Positions 8,813-17,613 of a stretch of DNA of 64,000 bases are shown here, piece by piece. The stretch spans positions 301,520 to 365,519 of the forward strand of contig NZ_JNZD01000007.1 of the NCBI RefSeq assembly GCF_000725495.1, read 5' to 3'. The DNA is from Streptomyces aureus. GTDB taxonomy: Bacteria > Actinomycetota > Actinomycetes > Streptomycetales > Streptomycetaceae. Below the pieces are notes generated by a model. The model was not told the DNA's origin and did no database searches. It was given only the letters and a program-made list of their open reading frames with translations. Every line of letters starts with the position of its first letter. The stretch's first letter is position 1. Both the position numbers and the translations under genes were made by a program.

Positions 8813-11032
8813 CTACTGCGGGGCGGTCGCCGGATGCTGCGGGCGGCTCACGTCGTACACGCCGGGTACGTTGCGCATGGCGCGCATCAGCCCCGGGAGG
8901 CAGGCGGCGTCCGGGAGTTGGAGCGTGTAGGTGTGGCGTACGCGCTGCTGGCTCGGGGGTTCGACGGTCGCGGAGACGATGGCGACGCCCTCGGCCGCGA
9001 TGGCCTCGGTGAGGTCGGCCAGCAGGTGCGGGCGTCCGAAGGACTCGGCGAGCAGGGTGACGCGGCACTCGGCGGTGTCCCCCCAGCGCACTCCCACCTC
9101 CGGGCGCCCCGCGCTCTTCATGCGCGCCGCTCCGGCGCATTCGACGCGGTGCACGGTGACCACTCCCCCGCGGACGGCGAAGCCGGTCACCTCGTCGGGC
9201 GGTACGGGCGTGCAGCAGCCGGCCATGCGCACGGTCGCGCCGGGCGGTTCGGTGACGGCGCTCGCGGGGCGGGCGGGCCCTGACGCGGCGGGGCGGGCGG
9301 CCTGGGTCCCGGCGGGGCGGGCCGGGGCGGCCGCGGGCGGGCGGGGGCCGGTGGCGGAGGACGCGGACGCCTCCTCGCCGCCGGGCGCGGGGTGCGCGGC
9401 CATCCAGCGCTGGATCGCGATCCGGGCGGCGGGCGTGTGCGCGTGCTCCAGCCACTCCCTGGACGGCTCGGAGGCGGGGTCCTGGCCCATCAGGAGCTGT
9501 ACGGTGTCGCCGTCCTTGAGGACCGTGCTCAGCGTCGCCAGGCGGCCGTTCACGCGGGCACCGATGCAGGCGTGCGCGTCCTCGCCGTACTGCGCGTAGG
9601 CCGCGTCGACGCAACTGGCGCCCTCGGGAAGGCCCAGCGAGCCTCCGTCGGCGCGGAAGACGGTGATCTCCCGGTCCTGGGCGAGGTCTTCGCGCAGGGT
9701 CGACCAGAAGGTGTCCGGGTCCGGGGCGCCCTGCTGCCAGTCGAGCAGCCGGGAGAGCCAGCCGGGCCGGGTGGGGTCGGCGCGTTCGCCCTCGAAGGGA
9801 CGGTCGCCGCCGCCGTCGGGCTGGTCCTCGGCCGGGGCGGTGTAGGGATTGCCGAGCGCGACGACTCCGGCCTCGGCGACCTTGTGCATCTGGTGGGTGC
9901 GGATGAGGACTTCGGCGACCTGGCCGTCGCCGCGGGTGACCGCCGTGTGCAGCGACTGGTACAGGTTGAACTTGGGGACGGCGATGAAGTCCTTGAACTC
10001 CGAGACCACCGGGGTGAGACAGGTGTGCAGTTCACCGAGGACGCCGTAACAGTCGGCGTCCTCGTTCACGAGTACCAGGAGGCGTCCGAAGTCGGCGCCG
10101 CGCATCGGGCCCCGTTTGCGGGACACCCGGTGCACGGAGACGAAGTGCCGTGGCCTTATGAGGACTTCGGCCTGGATCCCGGCGTCGCGCAGGACCGTGC
10201 GTACCTCCTCGGCGATCTCCGCGAGGGGGTCGTCGTCGCGGTTCGCGTTCGCGGAGATGAGCTCCCGGGTGTGCTCGTACTCCTCGGGGTGCAGGATCGC
10301 GAAGACCAGGTCTTCCAGTTCGGTCTTGAGCGCCTGGACGCCGAGGCGCTCGGCGAGCGGGATCAGCACGTCCCGGGTCACCTTGGCGATCCGCGCCTGT
10401 TTCTCGGGGCGCATCACCCCGAGGGTGCGCATGTTGTGCAGCCGGTCCGCGAGTTTGATCGACATGACCCGGACGTCGTTGCCCGTGGCGACGAGCATCT
10501 TGCGGAAGGTCTCGGGTTCGGCGGCGGCGCCGTAGTCGACCTTCTCCAGCTTGGTGACGCCGTCGACCAGATAGCAGACCTCGTCGCCGAACTCCTCCCG
10601 CACCTGATCGAGCGTCACTTCCGTGTCCTCGACGGTGTCGTGGAGCAGCGACGCGGTCAACGTCGTTGTCTCGGCGCCGAGTTCGGCGAGGATCAGGGTC
10701 ACCGCGAGCGGGTGGGTGATGTACGGCTCGCCGCTCTTGCGCATCTGGCCGCGGTGCGAGGACTCCGCGAGCACCCACGCCCGGCGCAGGGGCTCCAGTT
10801 TGGCGTCGGGGTGGTGGGCCCTGTGGGCCTCGGCCACGTGCCCGATCGCGTCCGGCAGCCGGTCGCGGGTCGTGGACCCGAGCAGCGCGGCGCGCCCGAG
10901 ACGGCGCAGGTCGATCCGGGGCCGGGCCTTCTTGCGGTGCGCCGGGGGCACCTCCGGCTCCATCGACGCCTGGCGCCGGGTGGCGGGCGTGGCGGGGCCG
11001 GGCGTCGCTGGATTCGTCGCCTCCGCACTCAT
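8813..11032 (-). CDS. rshA: RelA/SpoT family (p)ppGpp synthetase/hydrolase RshA
   Basis: 739 residues. The ATG at 11032 is preferred over a GTG at 11038 because the GTG overlaps the ribosome binding site GGAGGT that serves the ATG at 5-nt spacing. Domain order: HD hydrolase (SLLHDTVEDT and KLADRLHNMRTL, metal ligands intact, residues about 90-260), synthetase (LLVLVNEDADCYG, EFKDFIAVPKFNLYQSLHTAV, EVLIRTHQMHKVAE; about 290-440), TGS, an Ala/Pro-rich linker, and a C-terminal CC-containing zinc-finger-like segment plus ACT domain. It should control the alarmone level in the cytoplasm. S. coelicolor has a second RSH, rshA, in this genomic context, distinct from relA near apt. The conserved RXKD motif of bifunctional enzymes reads EFKD here. 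Confidence 0.9.
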   Translation of the reverse strand: MSAEATNPATPGPATPATRRQASMEPEVPPAHRKKARPRIDLRRLGRAALLGSTTRDRLPDAIGHVAEAHRAHHPDAKLEPLRRAWVLAESSHRGQMRKSGEPYITHPLAVTLILAELGAETTTLTASLLHDTVEDTEVTLDQVREEFGDEVCYLVDGVTKLEKVDYGAAAEPETFRKMLVATGNDVRVMSIKLADRLHNMRTLGVMRPEKQARIAKVTRDVLIPLAERLGVQALKTELEDLVFAILHPEEYEHTRELISANANRDDDPLAEIAEEVRTVLRDAGIQAEVLIRPRHFVSVHRVSRKRGPMRGADFGRLLVLVNEDADCYGVLGELHTCLTPVVSEFKDFIAVPKFNLYQSLHTAVTRGDGQVAEVLIRTHQMHKVAEAGVVALGNPYTAPAEDQPDGGGDRPFEGERADPTRPGWLSRLLDWQQGAPDPDTFWSTLREDLAQDREITVFRADGGSLGLPEGASCVDAAYAQYGEDAHACIGARVNGRLATLSTVLKDGDTVQLLMGQDPASEPSREWLEHAHTPAARIAIQRWMAAHPAPGGEEASASSATGPRPPAAAPARPAGTQAARPAASGPARPASAVTEPPGATVRMAGCCTPVPPDEVTGFAVRGGVVTVHRVECAGAARMKSAGRPEVGVRWGDTAECRVTLLAESFGRPHLLADLTEAIAAEGVAIVSATVEPPSQQRVRHTYTLQLPDAACLPGLMRAMRNVPGVYDVSRPQHPATAPQ

Positions 11033-11369
11033 GGGCACCTCCGGCTGCGTCGGACCGGCGGACGGGTGCCCCAGGGCGGACTCGGCTCAAGGGATGGTGT
11101 CGCTCCCCCGTCCGGGCCGGTGCTTGATGCTACCGACCCCACCACGCCCGGCTGACCGCCTCTCGCCGAGCGTGAAACGGATCACCCAATCGAGCGAAGG
11201 TTTTGGGGTTTACGGTTTCGATTTTCTGGAAGGGACGGCAAGGACGTACGACGTCCTTCCTGCACGACATCCGGGCACACCACACCGTGGCGGGCCTGTA
11301 CGGCATACGGAACGCCGGACCGCGGCGGCGCAGGTACGCCTCCGGAAGGCCGGCCCGCGGCCGCGCCGC
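11033..11369. other. rshA upstream region
   Basis: 337 nt between dapF (stop 11370) and the rshA start. The part from about 11165 to 11245 is clearly richer in A+T than its surroundings, with runs such as GGTTTTGGGGTTTACGG, and is the likely rshA promoter region. I see no gene and cannot define exact promoter hexamers. Confidence 0.4.
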
Positions 11370-12239
11370 TCAGCGCAGCGCGCCGTCCAGCCAGTCGGCG
11401 TCGATCTCGCCCTCGGCGACGATGACGGCCGGGCCCGTCATCTCGATCTCGCCGTCGGGGTGCTCGGTGATGACCAGGCGTCCGCCGGGCACGTCCACGG
11501 TGTACGTCGCCGGGGTGCCGGTCACGGCGGGGTCGGCCGCGTCACGGCGGGCGGTGGCGACGGCCACGGCGCAGGCGCCCGTGCCGCAGGAGCGGGTCTC
11601 GCCGGAGCCGCGCTCGTGGACGCGCAGGGCGACATGGCGCGGGCCGCGGTCGACGACGAACTCGACGTTGACCCCGTCCGGGTAGACCGAGGCCGGGGCG
11701 AACGGCGGCGGGGTGAACAGGTCGCCGGCGTGCTCGAGGTCGTCGACGAAGGCGACGGCGTGCGGGTTGCCCATGTTCACGTTGCGGGCGGGCCAGCTGC
11801 GCTCGCCGACGCTCACGGTGACCTCTCCCTCGGGGAGGCGGGCCTTGCCCATGCCGACGGTGACGTCCCCGTCCTTCGCGATGTGCACGGGCTTCACACC
11901 GCCGCGTGTGGCGACCGCGATGTCCCCTTCGGCGACGTGTCCGGCGCGGTGGAGGTAGTGGGCGAACACGCGCACTCCGTTGCCGCACATCTCGGCGACC
12001 GAGCCGTCACCGTTGCGGTAGTCCATGAACCACTCCGCCTCGGCCGCCATGTCCTTGGCCTCGGGGTGCGCGGCGGACCGCACGACGTGCAGCAGCCCGT
12101 CACCGCCGATGCCCGCGCGGCGGTCGCACAGGGCGGCGACGGCGGCGGGAGACAGGTCGATGGCGTTCTCCGGGTCCGGGATGATCACGAAGTCGTTCTC
12201 GGTCCCGTGGCCCTTGAGGAAGGCGATCCGCGTGCTCAT
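11370..12239 (-). CDS. dapF: Diaminopimelate epimerase
   Basis: 289 residues. The enzyme interconverts LL- and meso-diaminopimelate by a two-cysteine, cofactor-free mechanism, for lysine and peptidoglycan synthesis in the cytoplasm. Both catalytic cysteines are visible: EMCGNGVRVFAHY in the N-terminal half and RSCGTGACAVAVA in the C-terminal half, each in its symmetrical subdomain. KGHGTENDF at the N-terminus and DRRAGIGGDGLL are also family signatures. The ATG at 12239 is directly preceded by GAGGA with almost no spacing, so the ribosome binding site looks poor. The gene lies between miaA and rshA in the conserved order. Confidence 0.95.
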   Translation of the reverse strand: MSTRIAFLKGHGTENDFVIIPDPENAIDLSPAAVAALCDRRAGIGGDGLLHVVRSAAHPEAKDMAAEAEWFMDYRNGDGSVAEMCGNGVRVFAHYLHRAGHVAEGDIAVATRGGVKPVHIAKDGDVTVGMGKARLPEGEVTVSVGERSWPARNVNMGNPHAVAFVDDLEHAGDLFTPPPFAPASVYPDGVNVEFVVDRGPRHVALRVHERGSGETRSCGTGACAVAVATARRDAADPAVTGTPATYTVDVPGGRLVITEHPDGEIEMTGPAVIVAEGEIDADWLDGALR

Positions 12240-12309
12240 TCCTCGATCGTACGGGGTCGGTCCGCGGGGCCCGTCCGCGCGGGGGCCCGCCCACGCGGTC
12301 CCGGTGCGG

Positions 12310-12366
12310 CCGGGTCGGGTCAGGGTCGGGTCCGGTCAGGGTCGGGCCGGGTCCGGTCGGGCCGGA
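12310..12366. repeat. Short GGGTCGGG-type repeat upstream of dapF
   Basis: Between dapF and the next gene, the strings GGGTCGGGTC, CAGGGTCGGG and CCGGTCGGG recur at intervals of roughly 10-17 nt. This is a simple degenerate G-rich repeat. It lies in the likely dapF promoter region. Confidence 0.55.
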
Positions 12367-12385
12367 GCGATCCAGTGGTCCGGCG

Positions 12386-12928
12386 TCAGCGCAGCCGGGC
12401 CACGCGTCCGACGGCGAGCACGGCCACCGCGGCGACGATCACGACGTAGGCGAGGACCACCCGCCAGTCGGCGCGCCGGCCGGAGCCGCGCGGCGGCAGG
12501 CCGGGCAGCGCGTAGCCGACCCGGCGGGCGGCCATCATGCCCCAGCCGGCGGCGCACAGACAGATCAGCAGCCCGAGCATGGCGACCACGGCGCCGCCGT
12601 CACCGAACTCGAACGCGAGCGGGAAGGCGAACATCAGGGAGCCGGTCGCGGCCAGCGCCACGATCGGCGCGAGCTGCCAGATGCGCAGCAGCCGCTGCGG
12701 GCGCAGCTCGACCTCGACCTCGGGCTCCGGGGACATCTCGCCGGGTCCGGGACCGTCGGCGATCACCCCGCCGGGGGTGTCCTCCTCGGGGCCGTCGGAG
12801 CTCAGGCGCTCTCCGCCCAGCTCCGGCTCGACGCCGTGGTCGGCGTCCGGATCGATGCTCAGACGAACTCCGTCCCGATCAGCACCGTATTCGGTGCCTC
12901 GTGCAGTGTCGCGAGGGCCGGCCTCCAT
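12386..12928 (-). CDS. Integral membrane protein with acidic N-terminal tail
   Basis: 180 residues from the ATG at 12928; a GTG six bases upstream (12934) sits closer to GGGAGG and is a possible alternative start. Residues 1-80 are hydrophilic and rich in Asp, Glu, Gly and Pro. Three hydrophobic segments follow: around LAPIVALAATGSLMFAF, around VVAMLGLLICLCAAGWGMMA, and the C-terminal VVLAYVVIVAAVAVLAV. I do not recognise a functional family. It sits between dapF and miaA on the same strand; a conserved membrane gene at this point is a common feature of Streptomyces, but this gives no function. Confidence 0.75.
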   Translation of the reverse strand: MEAGPRDTARGTEYGADRDGVRLSIDPDADHGVEPELGGERLSSDGPEEDTPGGVIADGPGPGEMSPEPEVEVELRPQRLLRIWQLAPIVALAATGSLMFAFPLAFEFGDGGAVVAMLGLLICLCAAGWGMMAARRVGYALPGLPPRGSGRRADWRVVLAYVVIVAAVAVLAVGRVARLR

Positions 12929-13035
12929 CGCCACGCGCCCTCCCAACTCGGATTTCACTGGTCGATCGAAGCTCGATGATGGCACGGCGCCGGAGGCCCG
13001 GATGACGGCCGGAGCGTCCCGATGCCATGACGTGA

Positions 13036-13974
13036 TCAGGCTGTGACCGGTCGTTCGAGCAACGCCAGTGCGAGTTCCGGGAGTTCTGTGAGATCCGCCG
13101 CAGCCCCACTGAGCCAATGCACCCGGGGGTCGCGCCGGAACCATGAATCCTGACGGCGCGCGAAGCGCTTGGTGGCGCGAACGGTCTCGGCCCGGGCGTC
13201 GTCCTCCGTGCACTCCCCGGCGAGCGCCGCGAGGACCTGCTGGTATCCGAGCGCGCGGGAGGCGGTGCGCCCGGCGCGCAGTCCCTGCGCCTCCAGCGCC
13301 CGCACTTCGTCCACGAGCCCGTCCTCCCACATCCGGTCCACCCGGCGGGCGATGCGCTCGTCCAGCTCGGGGCGGGCCACGTCGACGCCGATCTGAACGG
13401 TGTCGTAGACGGAGTCGTGTCCGGGCAGGTTGGCGGTGAAGGGCTTGCCGGTGATCTCGATGACCTCGAGGGCGCGGACGATACGGCGGCCGTTGCTCGG
13501 CAGGATCGCCTGCGCGGCCCCGGGGTCGGCCATGGCGAGCCGGGCGTGCAGGGCTCCGGAGCCGCGCAGGGTGAGCTCCTCCTCCAGGCGGGCGCGCACG
13601 GCCGGGTCGGTGCCGGGGAACTCCATCTTGTCGACGGCCCCGCGGACGTAGAGTCCGGAGCCGCCCACCAGGATCGGCCAGCGCCCCTCGGCGAGCAGCG
13701 CGTCGATCCGGGCGCGGGCGAGCCGCTGGTACTCGGCGACGCTGGCGGTGACCGTCACGTCCCAGATGTCCAGGAGGTGGTGCGGGACGCCGGCGCGCTC
13801 GGCGGGCGTCAGCTTGGCGGTGCCGATGTCCATCCCGCGGTAGAGCTGCATCGAGTCGGCGTTGACGACCTCGCCGCCGAGGCTTTCGGCGAGGAAAACG
13901 CCCAGATCGGACTTTCCTGCCGCGGTCGGTCCGACGACGGCGATGACCCGGGGTGCGGGGGGTGCGCTGCTCAC
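13036..13974 (-). CDS. miaA: tRNA dimethylallyltransferase MiaA
   Basis: 312 residues from a GTG at 13974. The enzyme transfers a dimethylallyl group to N6 of A37 in tRNAs that read codons starting with U. The P-loop VVGPTAAGKSDLG is followed by the substrate-binding NADSMQLYRGMDIGTAKL. Further conserved elements are HHLLDIWD, LVGGSGLYVRG and the basic RATKRFARRQDSWFRRDPRV near the C-terminus, which contacts tRNA. The product is the substrate of MiaB, encoded at 15975-17501, and the two leftward genes lie in the conserved actinobacterial miaB-miaA-dapF-hflX order. Confidence 0.95.
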   Translation of the reverse strand: MSSAPPAPRVIAVVGPTAAGKSDLGVFLAESLGGEVVNADSMQLYRGMDIGTAKLTPAERAGVPHHLLDIWDVTVTASVAEYQRLARARIDALLAEGRWPILVGGSGLYVRGAVDKMEFPGTDPAVRARLEEELTLRGSGALHARLAMADPGAAQAILPSNGRRIVRALEVIEITGKPFTANLPGHDSVYDTVQIGVDVARPELDERIARRVDRMWEDGLVDEVRALEAQGLRAGRTASRALGYQQVLAALAGECTEDDARAETVRATKRFARRQDSWFRRDPRVHWLSGAAADLTELPELALALLERPVTA

Positions 13975-14062
13975 GGTCCCAGTCTCGCAAACCCCGGGAC
14001 CTCTCCCGCAACGAGCCGCGTGACGCGACGGTTCCGGGTTCGTTCCCCCCTTGCGGGGTTCC

Positions 14063-14089
14063 GGCCGCCGGTTCGGTGAACCGGCGGCC
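14063..14089. promoter_or_regulatory. Perfect hairpin in a divergent intergenic region
   Basis: Arms GGCCGCCGGTTC (14063-14074) and GAACCGGCGGCC (14078-14089) pair perfectly over 12 bp around a 3-nt loop. It lies upstream of both miaA (leftward) and the small gene at 14158 (rightward), where an ordinary terminator is not expected. It could be a 5'-UTR structure, an operator, or a terminator insulating the two. Confidence 0.5.
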
Positions 14090-14157
14090 CGGGTGACGCG
14101 ACGAGCCGCCCCGGGCGACGCGGAACCCCACCCTCACGAGTAACGTATGGAGCTGAT

Positions 14158-14403
14158 ATGGGCGTTTTTGAACGGCTTCTCCGGAGGTCGAAGGCCGTCG
14201 AGGAGGCACCGGTCGCCGCGCAGCCGGTCGTCACGGACGAGCAGGTGACGGTCGATGCCGAGGACTCGTCCGGGAGCGGGGACGAGGTGACGGAGGACAC
14301 CGCCGGAGCCGTCACCGCCGCCACGGAGGACGTCGAGATCCCCCGGCAGCAGACCGCCGACCAGGCCCCCGACAACGAGGCCGGCAAGGGCTCCCGCACA
14401 TAA
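14158..14403 (+). CDS. Small acidic hypothetical protein
   Basis: 81 residues. The ATG at 14158 has a weak GGAG 7 nt upstream. The N-terminus is basic and hydrophobic (MGVFERLLRRSK). The remainder is dominated by Glu, Asp, Thr, Ala and Val with no predicted globular core. I do not recognise a family. It is followed after 24 nt by the MT0933-antitoxin-like gene on the same strand, so they are probably cotranscribed. Confidence 0.65.
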   Translation: MGVFERLLRRSKAVEEAPVAAQPVVTDEQVTVDAEDSSGSGDEVTEDTAGAVTAATEDVEIPRQQTADQAPDNEAGKGSRT

Positions 14404-14427
14404 CGGTCCTGCGAGGGAAGGCGAACC

Positions 14428-14691
14428 ATGGGTCTGATGGACAATCTGAAAGCCAAGCTGGAGCCCGCGAAGGACAAGGTCTCCGGGCTCGCGCAGCAGC
14501 ACGGGCACAAGGTCGCCGACGGTCTCGACAAGGCCGCGAAGGTGGTCGACGAGAAGACGAAGCACAAGTACAGCGACAAGATCCACACGGGCACCGACAA
14601 GGCGAAGGACGCCATGGACCGCCTCGCGCACAAGGACGGCGGCGAGGACACGAGCCCGCCCGACGGGCGGACGCCGCCGCAGGCCTCCTGA
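14428..14691 (+). CDS. MT0933-type antitoxin-like small protein
   Basis: 87 residues, with GGGAAGG 8 nt before the ATG. The sequence is Lys- and Asp-rich and predicted helical, with the pattern MDNLKAKLEPAKDKVSGLA, then HGHKVADGLDKAAKVVDEKT, then HTGTDKAKDAMDRLA. This matches the MT0933-like antitoxin family (Rv0909 relatives), small proteins proposed to be antitoxins. No toxin gene is apparent: the adjacent 81-residue gene is not a recognisable RNase or kinase. In Streptomyces many such genes are single. A stress-related helical protein remains an alternative. Confidence 0.7.
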   Translation: MGLMDNLKAKLEPAKDKVSGLAQQHGHKVADGLDKAAKVVDEKTKHKYSDKIHTGTDKAKDAMDRLAHKDGGEDTSPPDGRTPPQAS

Positions 14692-14774
14692 ACGAACCGG
14701 GCGCCGACGGTGCCCGCCCCGCACACCGGATCCCGGACCGCTGCGCGACGGTTCCGGCGGCGGCACGCATCGGC

Positions 14775-14812
14775 GGACGGCCGCGAAGAAGCGAGCGTTC
14801 TTCCGGCCGTCC
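14775..14812. terminator. Bidirectional hairpin between convergent genes
   Basis: Line numbering places the left arm at 14775-14790 (GGACGGCCG, a bulged C, then GAAGAA) and the right arm TTCTTC-CGGCCGTCC at 14798-14812, giving a 15-bp stem with one bulge and a 7-nt loop. It separates the rightward small-gene pair from the leftward gene at 14834. Confidence 0.8.
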
Positions 14813-14833
14813 CCCGCGTCCCGGCGCCGGTTG

Positions 14834-15595
14834 CTACGACCAGGCCGCCACGAGGTATCCCACTCCGTAGGGCGCGTCGTCGTGGAGCAGTGCGCCGCCG
14901 AGCCCCGCGCCCTCGGCCGCGCCCGCGAGGACCTGCCAGGGCGCGCGCCCGGCGGCCTTCAGTTCGTACGCCAGCGAGACGTCCAGCACCTTGAGGGCCT
15001 CGACGTCGGCCGCCCCGAGCGCCCGTGCGACCTCGGCGTCGAAGCCCTCGGCACGCTCGTCGAGATAGCCCGGGGCCTTGAGGGTCCTGCACGCGCTGGC
15101 GTCCCCCATCACCAGCAGGGCAACGCGCGGGGCCCGGGCGCCGATCTGCTCCCCGACCCGGACGCACCGCTCGGCCTCCAGGGGTTCCCCGACCCCGAGT
15201 CCCTCCACCGGGGCGTCGGACCAGCCGGTGCGCTCCAGCAGCCAGGCCGCGACGGCCAGGGAGGTCGGCAGTTCCCGTACGGTGTCCGCGCCGCCCGCGC
15301 CGGTGTCCGTTGCCGCCGCGTCAGGGCTCGCTCCGGCCGCGCCCGGGCGGCCGAGGCACACGTCGAGGTCGACCCCGAATCCGCCGAAGGACCCGCGGCT
15401 GCCCTCCGGATGGGTTCCGCGGCCGCTCTTCTCGGCCGGGCCGACGACGACCAGGAGGTCGGGGCGGGACGCGGCGAGCACGCCGAGGGCGTCCGTGCAC
15501 GCGGCGCGCAGGGCGTCCAGCTCGGGGGCCGCGCCGGCGGCGACCTCGGGGACGAGCAGCGGAGGGCAGGGGCAGACTGCGGCGGCTACAAGCAT
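14834..15595 (-). CDS. Class III extradiol dioxygenase-like (LigB-type fold) protein
   Basis: 253 residues. The N-terminus MLVAAAVCPCPPLLVPEV followed by DLLVVVGPAEKSG, and later RVALLVMGDASACR and a GALLHDDAPYGVGY segment, match the actinobacterial proteins annotated as class III extradiol ring-cleavage dioxygenase subunit B-like. The usual iron-binding histidines are not obvious: the position where LigB has a His is occupied by the P-C-P-P segment. Catalytic activity is therefore uncertain. The gene is always near miaB and miaA in Streptomyces as I recall, but no role in tRNA modification is shown. The start at 15595 lacks a clear ribosome binding site. Confidence 0.75.
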   Translation of the reverse strand: MLVAAAVCPCPPLLVPEVAAGAAPELDALRAACTDALGVLAASRPDLLVVVGPAEKSGRGTHPEGSRGSFGGFGVDLDVCLGRPGAAGASPDAAATDTGAGGADTVRELPTSLAVAAWLLERTGWSDAPVEGLGVGEPLEAERCVRVGEQIGARAPRVALLVMGDASACRTLKAPGYLDERAEGFDAEVARALGAADVEALKVLDVSLAYELKAAGRAPWQVLAGAAEGAGLGGALLHDDAPYGVGYLVAAWS

Positions 15596-15974
15596 GAGCC
15601 GCAGCGTAACCGCCGTACGGCCGCACCAGAGGGGTCACCACCGCCCCAGGAGGCCGGTCACCCCGCCCGTACGAGTCGATCACCGACGCTGGAGGCGTAC
15701 GTCACCACGCGCGCACGAGTCGATCCCCGACGCTGAAAGCGCGCATCACCACGCGCGCACACGGCCGATCCCCGCGGCAGGACGAGTCGATCGCCGACGC
15801 CGGAAACGTGCCACCACGCTCGCACGAGGCCGATCACCACGGCCGGACACGCGGACCCCGCGGCAGGACGAGTCGATCGCCGGCGCTGGAAGCGGCCCCC
15901 GGCCCCGCGGGCGCTGGAAGCGGCCCCGGCCCCGCCGGCCTGCGCGCGGGTCCGGGTCTGGTCGGTGCGTGCGG
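15596..15974. repeat. Degenerate tandem repeats between miaB and the dioxygenase-like gene
   Basis: A gap of 379 nt without a credible gene. ACGAGTCGAT recurs at 15671, 15715, 15782 and 15868. The first two units have a 44-nt period and end in CACCACGCGCG. A 27-nt string starting CCCCGCGGCAGGACG is identical at 15770 and 15856 (86 nt apart). GCGCTGGAAGCGGCCCC occurs at 15884 and 15911 (27 nt apart). This looks like a decayed minisatellite with superimposed duplications. Confidence 0.75.
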
Positions 15975-17501
15975 TCAGTCGCAGCCGCAGCCGCTGCCCG
16001 TGGCGACCGGGACGGGCGCCGGGGCACCGATCTTCGGCAGGCCCAGCATGACGCCGGCCGGCTTGGCGGCCTCGGCGGCGTTGCGCTTCTCCCAGGCGTC
16101 TCCCGCACGGGTGCGGCGCACGTCCAGGACGGCGCCCTCGGCGAGCAGATGGTGCGGGGCGGCGTAGGTGATCTCCACGGTCACCACGTCACCGGGGCGG
16201 ACCTCGGCGTCGGGCTTGGTGAAGTGGACCAGCCGGTTGTCGGGGGCGCGGCCGGACAGTCGGTGGGTGGCACCGTCCTTGCGGCCCTCGCCCTCGGCGA
16301 CCATCAGCTCCAGGACGCGGCCGACCTGCTTCTTGTTCTCGTCCCAGGAGATCTCCTCCTGGAGGGCGACGAGACGCTCGTAGCGCGCCTGGACGACCTC
16401 CTTGGGGATCTGCCCCTCCATGGTGGCCGCCGGGGTGCCGGGGCGCTTGGAGTACTGGAACGTGAAGGCCGCGGAGAAGCGGGCCTCGCGGACGGCGTGG
16501 AGCGTCTGCTCGAAGTCCTCCTCCGTCTCGCCGGGGAAGCCCACGATGATGTCGGTGGTGATCGCCGCGTGCGGGATGGCGGCCCGGACCTTCTCGATGA
16601 TCCCGAGGAAGCGCTCCTGGCGGTACGAGCGGCGCATGGCCTTCAGGACGGTGTCCGATCCGGACTGCATCGGCATGTGCAGCTGCGGCATCACGTTCGG
16701 GGTCTCGGCCATGGCGGCGATCACGTCGTCGGTGAAGTCGCGCGGGTGCGGCGAGGTGAAGCGCACGCGCTCCAGGCCCTCGATCTTCCCGCAGGCGCGC
16801 AGCAGCTTGCTGAAGGCCTCGCGGTCGCCGATGTCGCTGCCGTAGGCGTTGACGTTCTGGCCGAGCAGGGTGATCTCGGAGACGCCCTCGCCGACCAGCG
16901 CCTCGATCTCGGCCAGGATGTCGCCGGTCCTGCGGTCCTTCTCCTTGCCGCGCAGCGCCGGGACGATGCAGAAGGTGCAGGTGTTGTTGCAGCCGACGGA
17001 GATCGACACCCAGGCCGCGTACGCGCTCTCGCGGCGGGTCGGCAGTGTGGAGGGGAATGCCTCCAGGGACTCGGCGATCTCGATCTGGGCCTCTTCCTGG
17101 ACGCGGGCGCGCTCCAGGAGGACCGGCAGCTTGCCGATGTTGTGGGTGCCGAAGACGACGTCCACCCAGGGAGCCCGCTTCACGATGGTGTCGCGGTCCT
17201 TCTGGGCGAGGCAGCCGCCCACCGCGATCTGCATGCCGGGGCGCTTGGTCTTCATCGGCGCGAGACGGCCCAGGTTGCCGTAGAGCTTGTTGTCGGCGTT
17301 CTCGCGGACGGCGCAGGTGTTGAAGACGACGACGTCCGCGTCGCCGTCCGCGCCCTCGGGAGCCCGTACGTAACCGGCGTCCTCCAGGAGCCCGGAGAGC
17401 CGCTCGGAGTCGTGGACGTTCATCTGGCACCCGTAGGTGCGTACTTCGTACGTCTTGGATTCCTGAACGTCCACTGCCTGACTCCGGTCGCCGCTGCTCA
17501 T
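15975..17501 (-). CDS. miaB: tRNA-2-methylthio-N6-dimethylallyladenosine synthase MiaB
   Basis: 508 residues. This radical-SAM methylthiotransferase converts i6A37 made by MiaA into ms2i6A37. The N-terminal MTTase domain binds a second [4Fe-4S] cluster through cysteines in [14 protein letters not shown] and VGGCLAQ. The radical-SAM domain has [14 protein letters not shown] with the CxxxCxxC signature, and the C-terminus carries a TRAM domain (around [20 protein letters not shown]). The tail ends in GSGCGCD, a cysteine-rich extension that I do not associate with function. The ATG at 17501 lies in a region that binds a weak ribosome binding site. A paralogue, rimO, is at 47560-49035. Confidence 0.96.
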   Translation of the reverse strand: MSSGDRSQAVDVQESKTYEVRTYGCQMNVHDSERLSGLLEDAGYVRAPEGADGDADVVVFNTCAVRENADNKLYGNLGRLAPMKTKRPGMQIAVGGCLAQKDRDTIVKRAPWVDVVFGTHNIGKLPVLLERARVQEEAQIEIAESLEAFPSTLPTRRESAYAAWVSISVGCNNTCTFCIVPALRGKEKDRRTGDILAEIEALVGEGVSEITLLGQNVNAYGSDIGDREAFSKLLRACGKIEGLERVRFTSPHPRDFTDDVIAAMAETPNVMPQLHMPMQSGSDTVLKAMRRSYRQERFLGIIEKVRAAIPHAAITTDIIVGFPGETEEDFEQTLHAVREARFSAAFTFQYSKRPGTPAATMEGQIPKEVVQARYERLVALQEEISWDENKKQVGRVLELMVAEGEGRKDGATHRLSGRAPDNRLVHFTKPDAEVRPGDVVTVEITYAAPHHLLAEGAVLDVRRTRAGDAWEKRNAAEAAKPAGVMLGLPKIGAPAPVPVATGSGCGCD

Positions 17502-17613
17502 GGGACAAGGGTAGGCGGTGCCGGGAGTACGTCCCGACGCCGGAGGCCGCGCACCTCCCCGGGCGGTGACAGGACGTACGGATTCCGGTACCCGGTGTGC
17601 GGTCCGTGCCGGG

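Larger units (their letters stand above)
14112..14775. terminator. Bidirectional hairpin between convergent genes (true span 14775-14812 misordered; see next entry)
   Basis: Placeholder for the hairpin described in full in the next entry; use the coordinates given there. Confidence 0.05.

Noticed and set aside
14112..14775. Mis-entered terminator coordinates in the feature list (end before start)
   Set aside because: Clerical duplicate; the correct hairpin is listed at 14775-14812.
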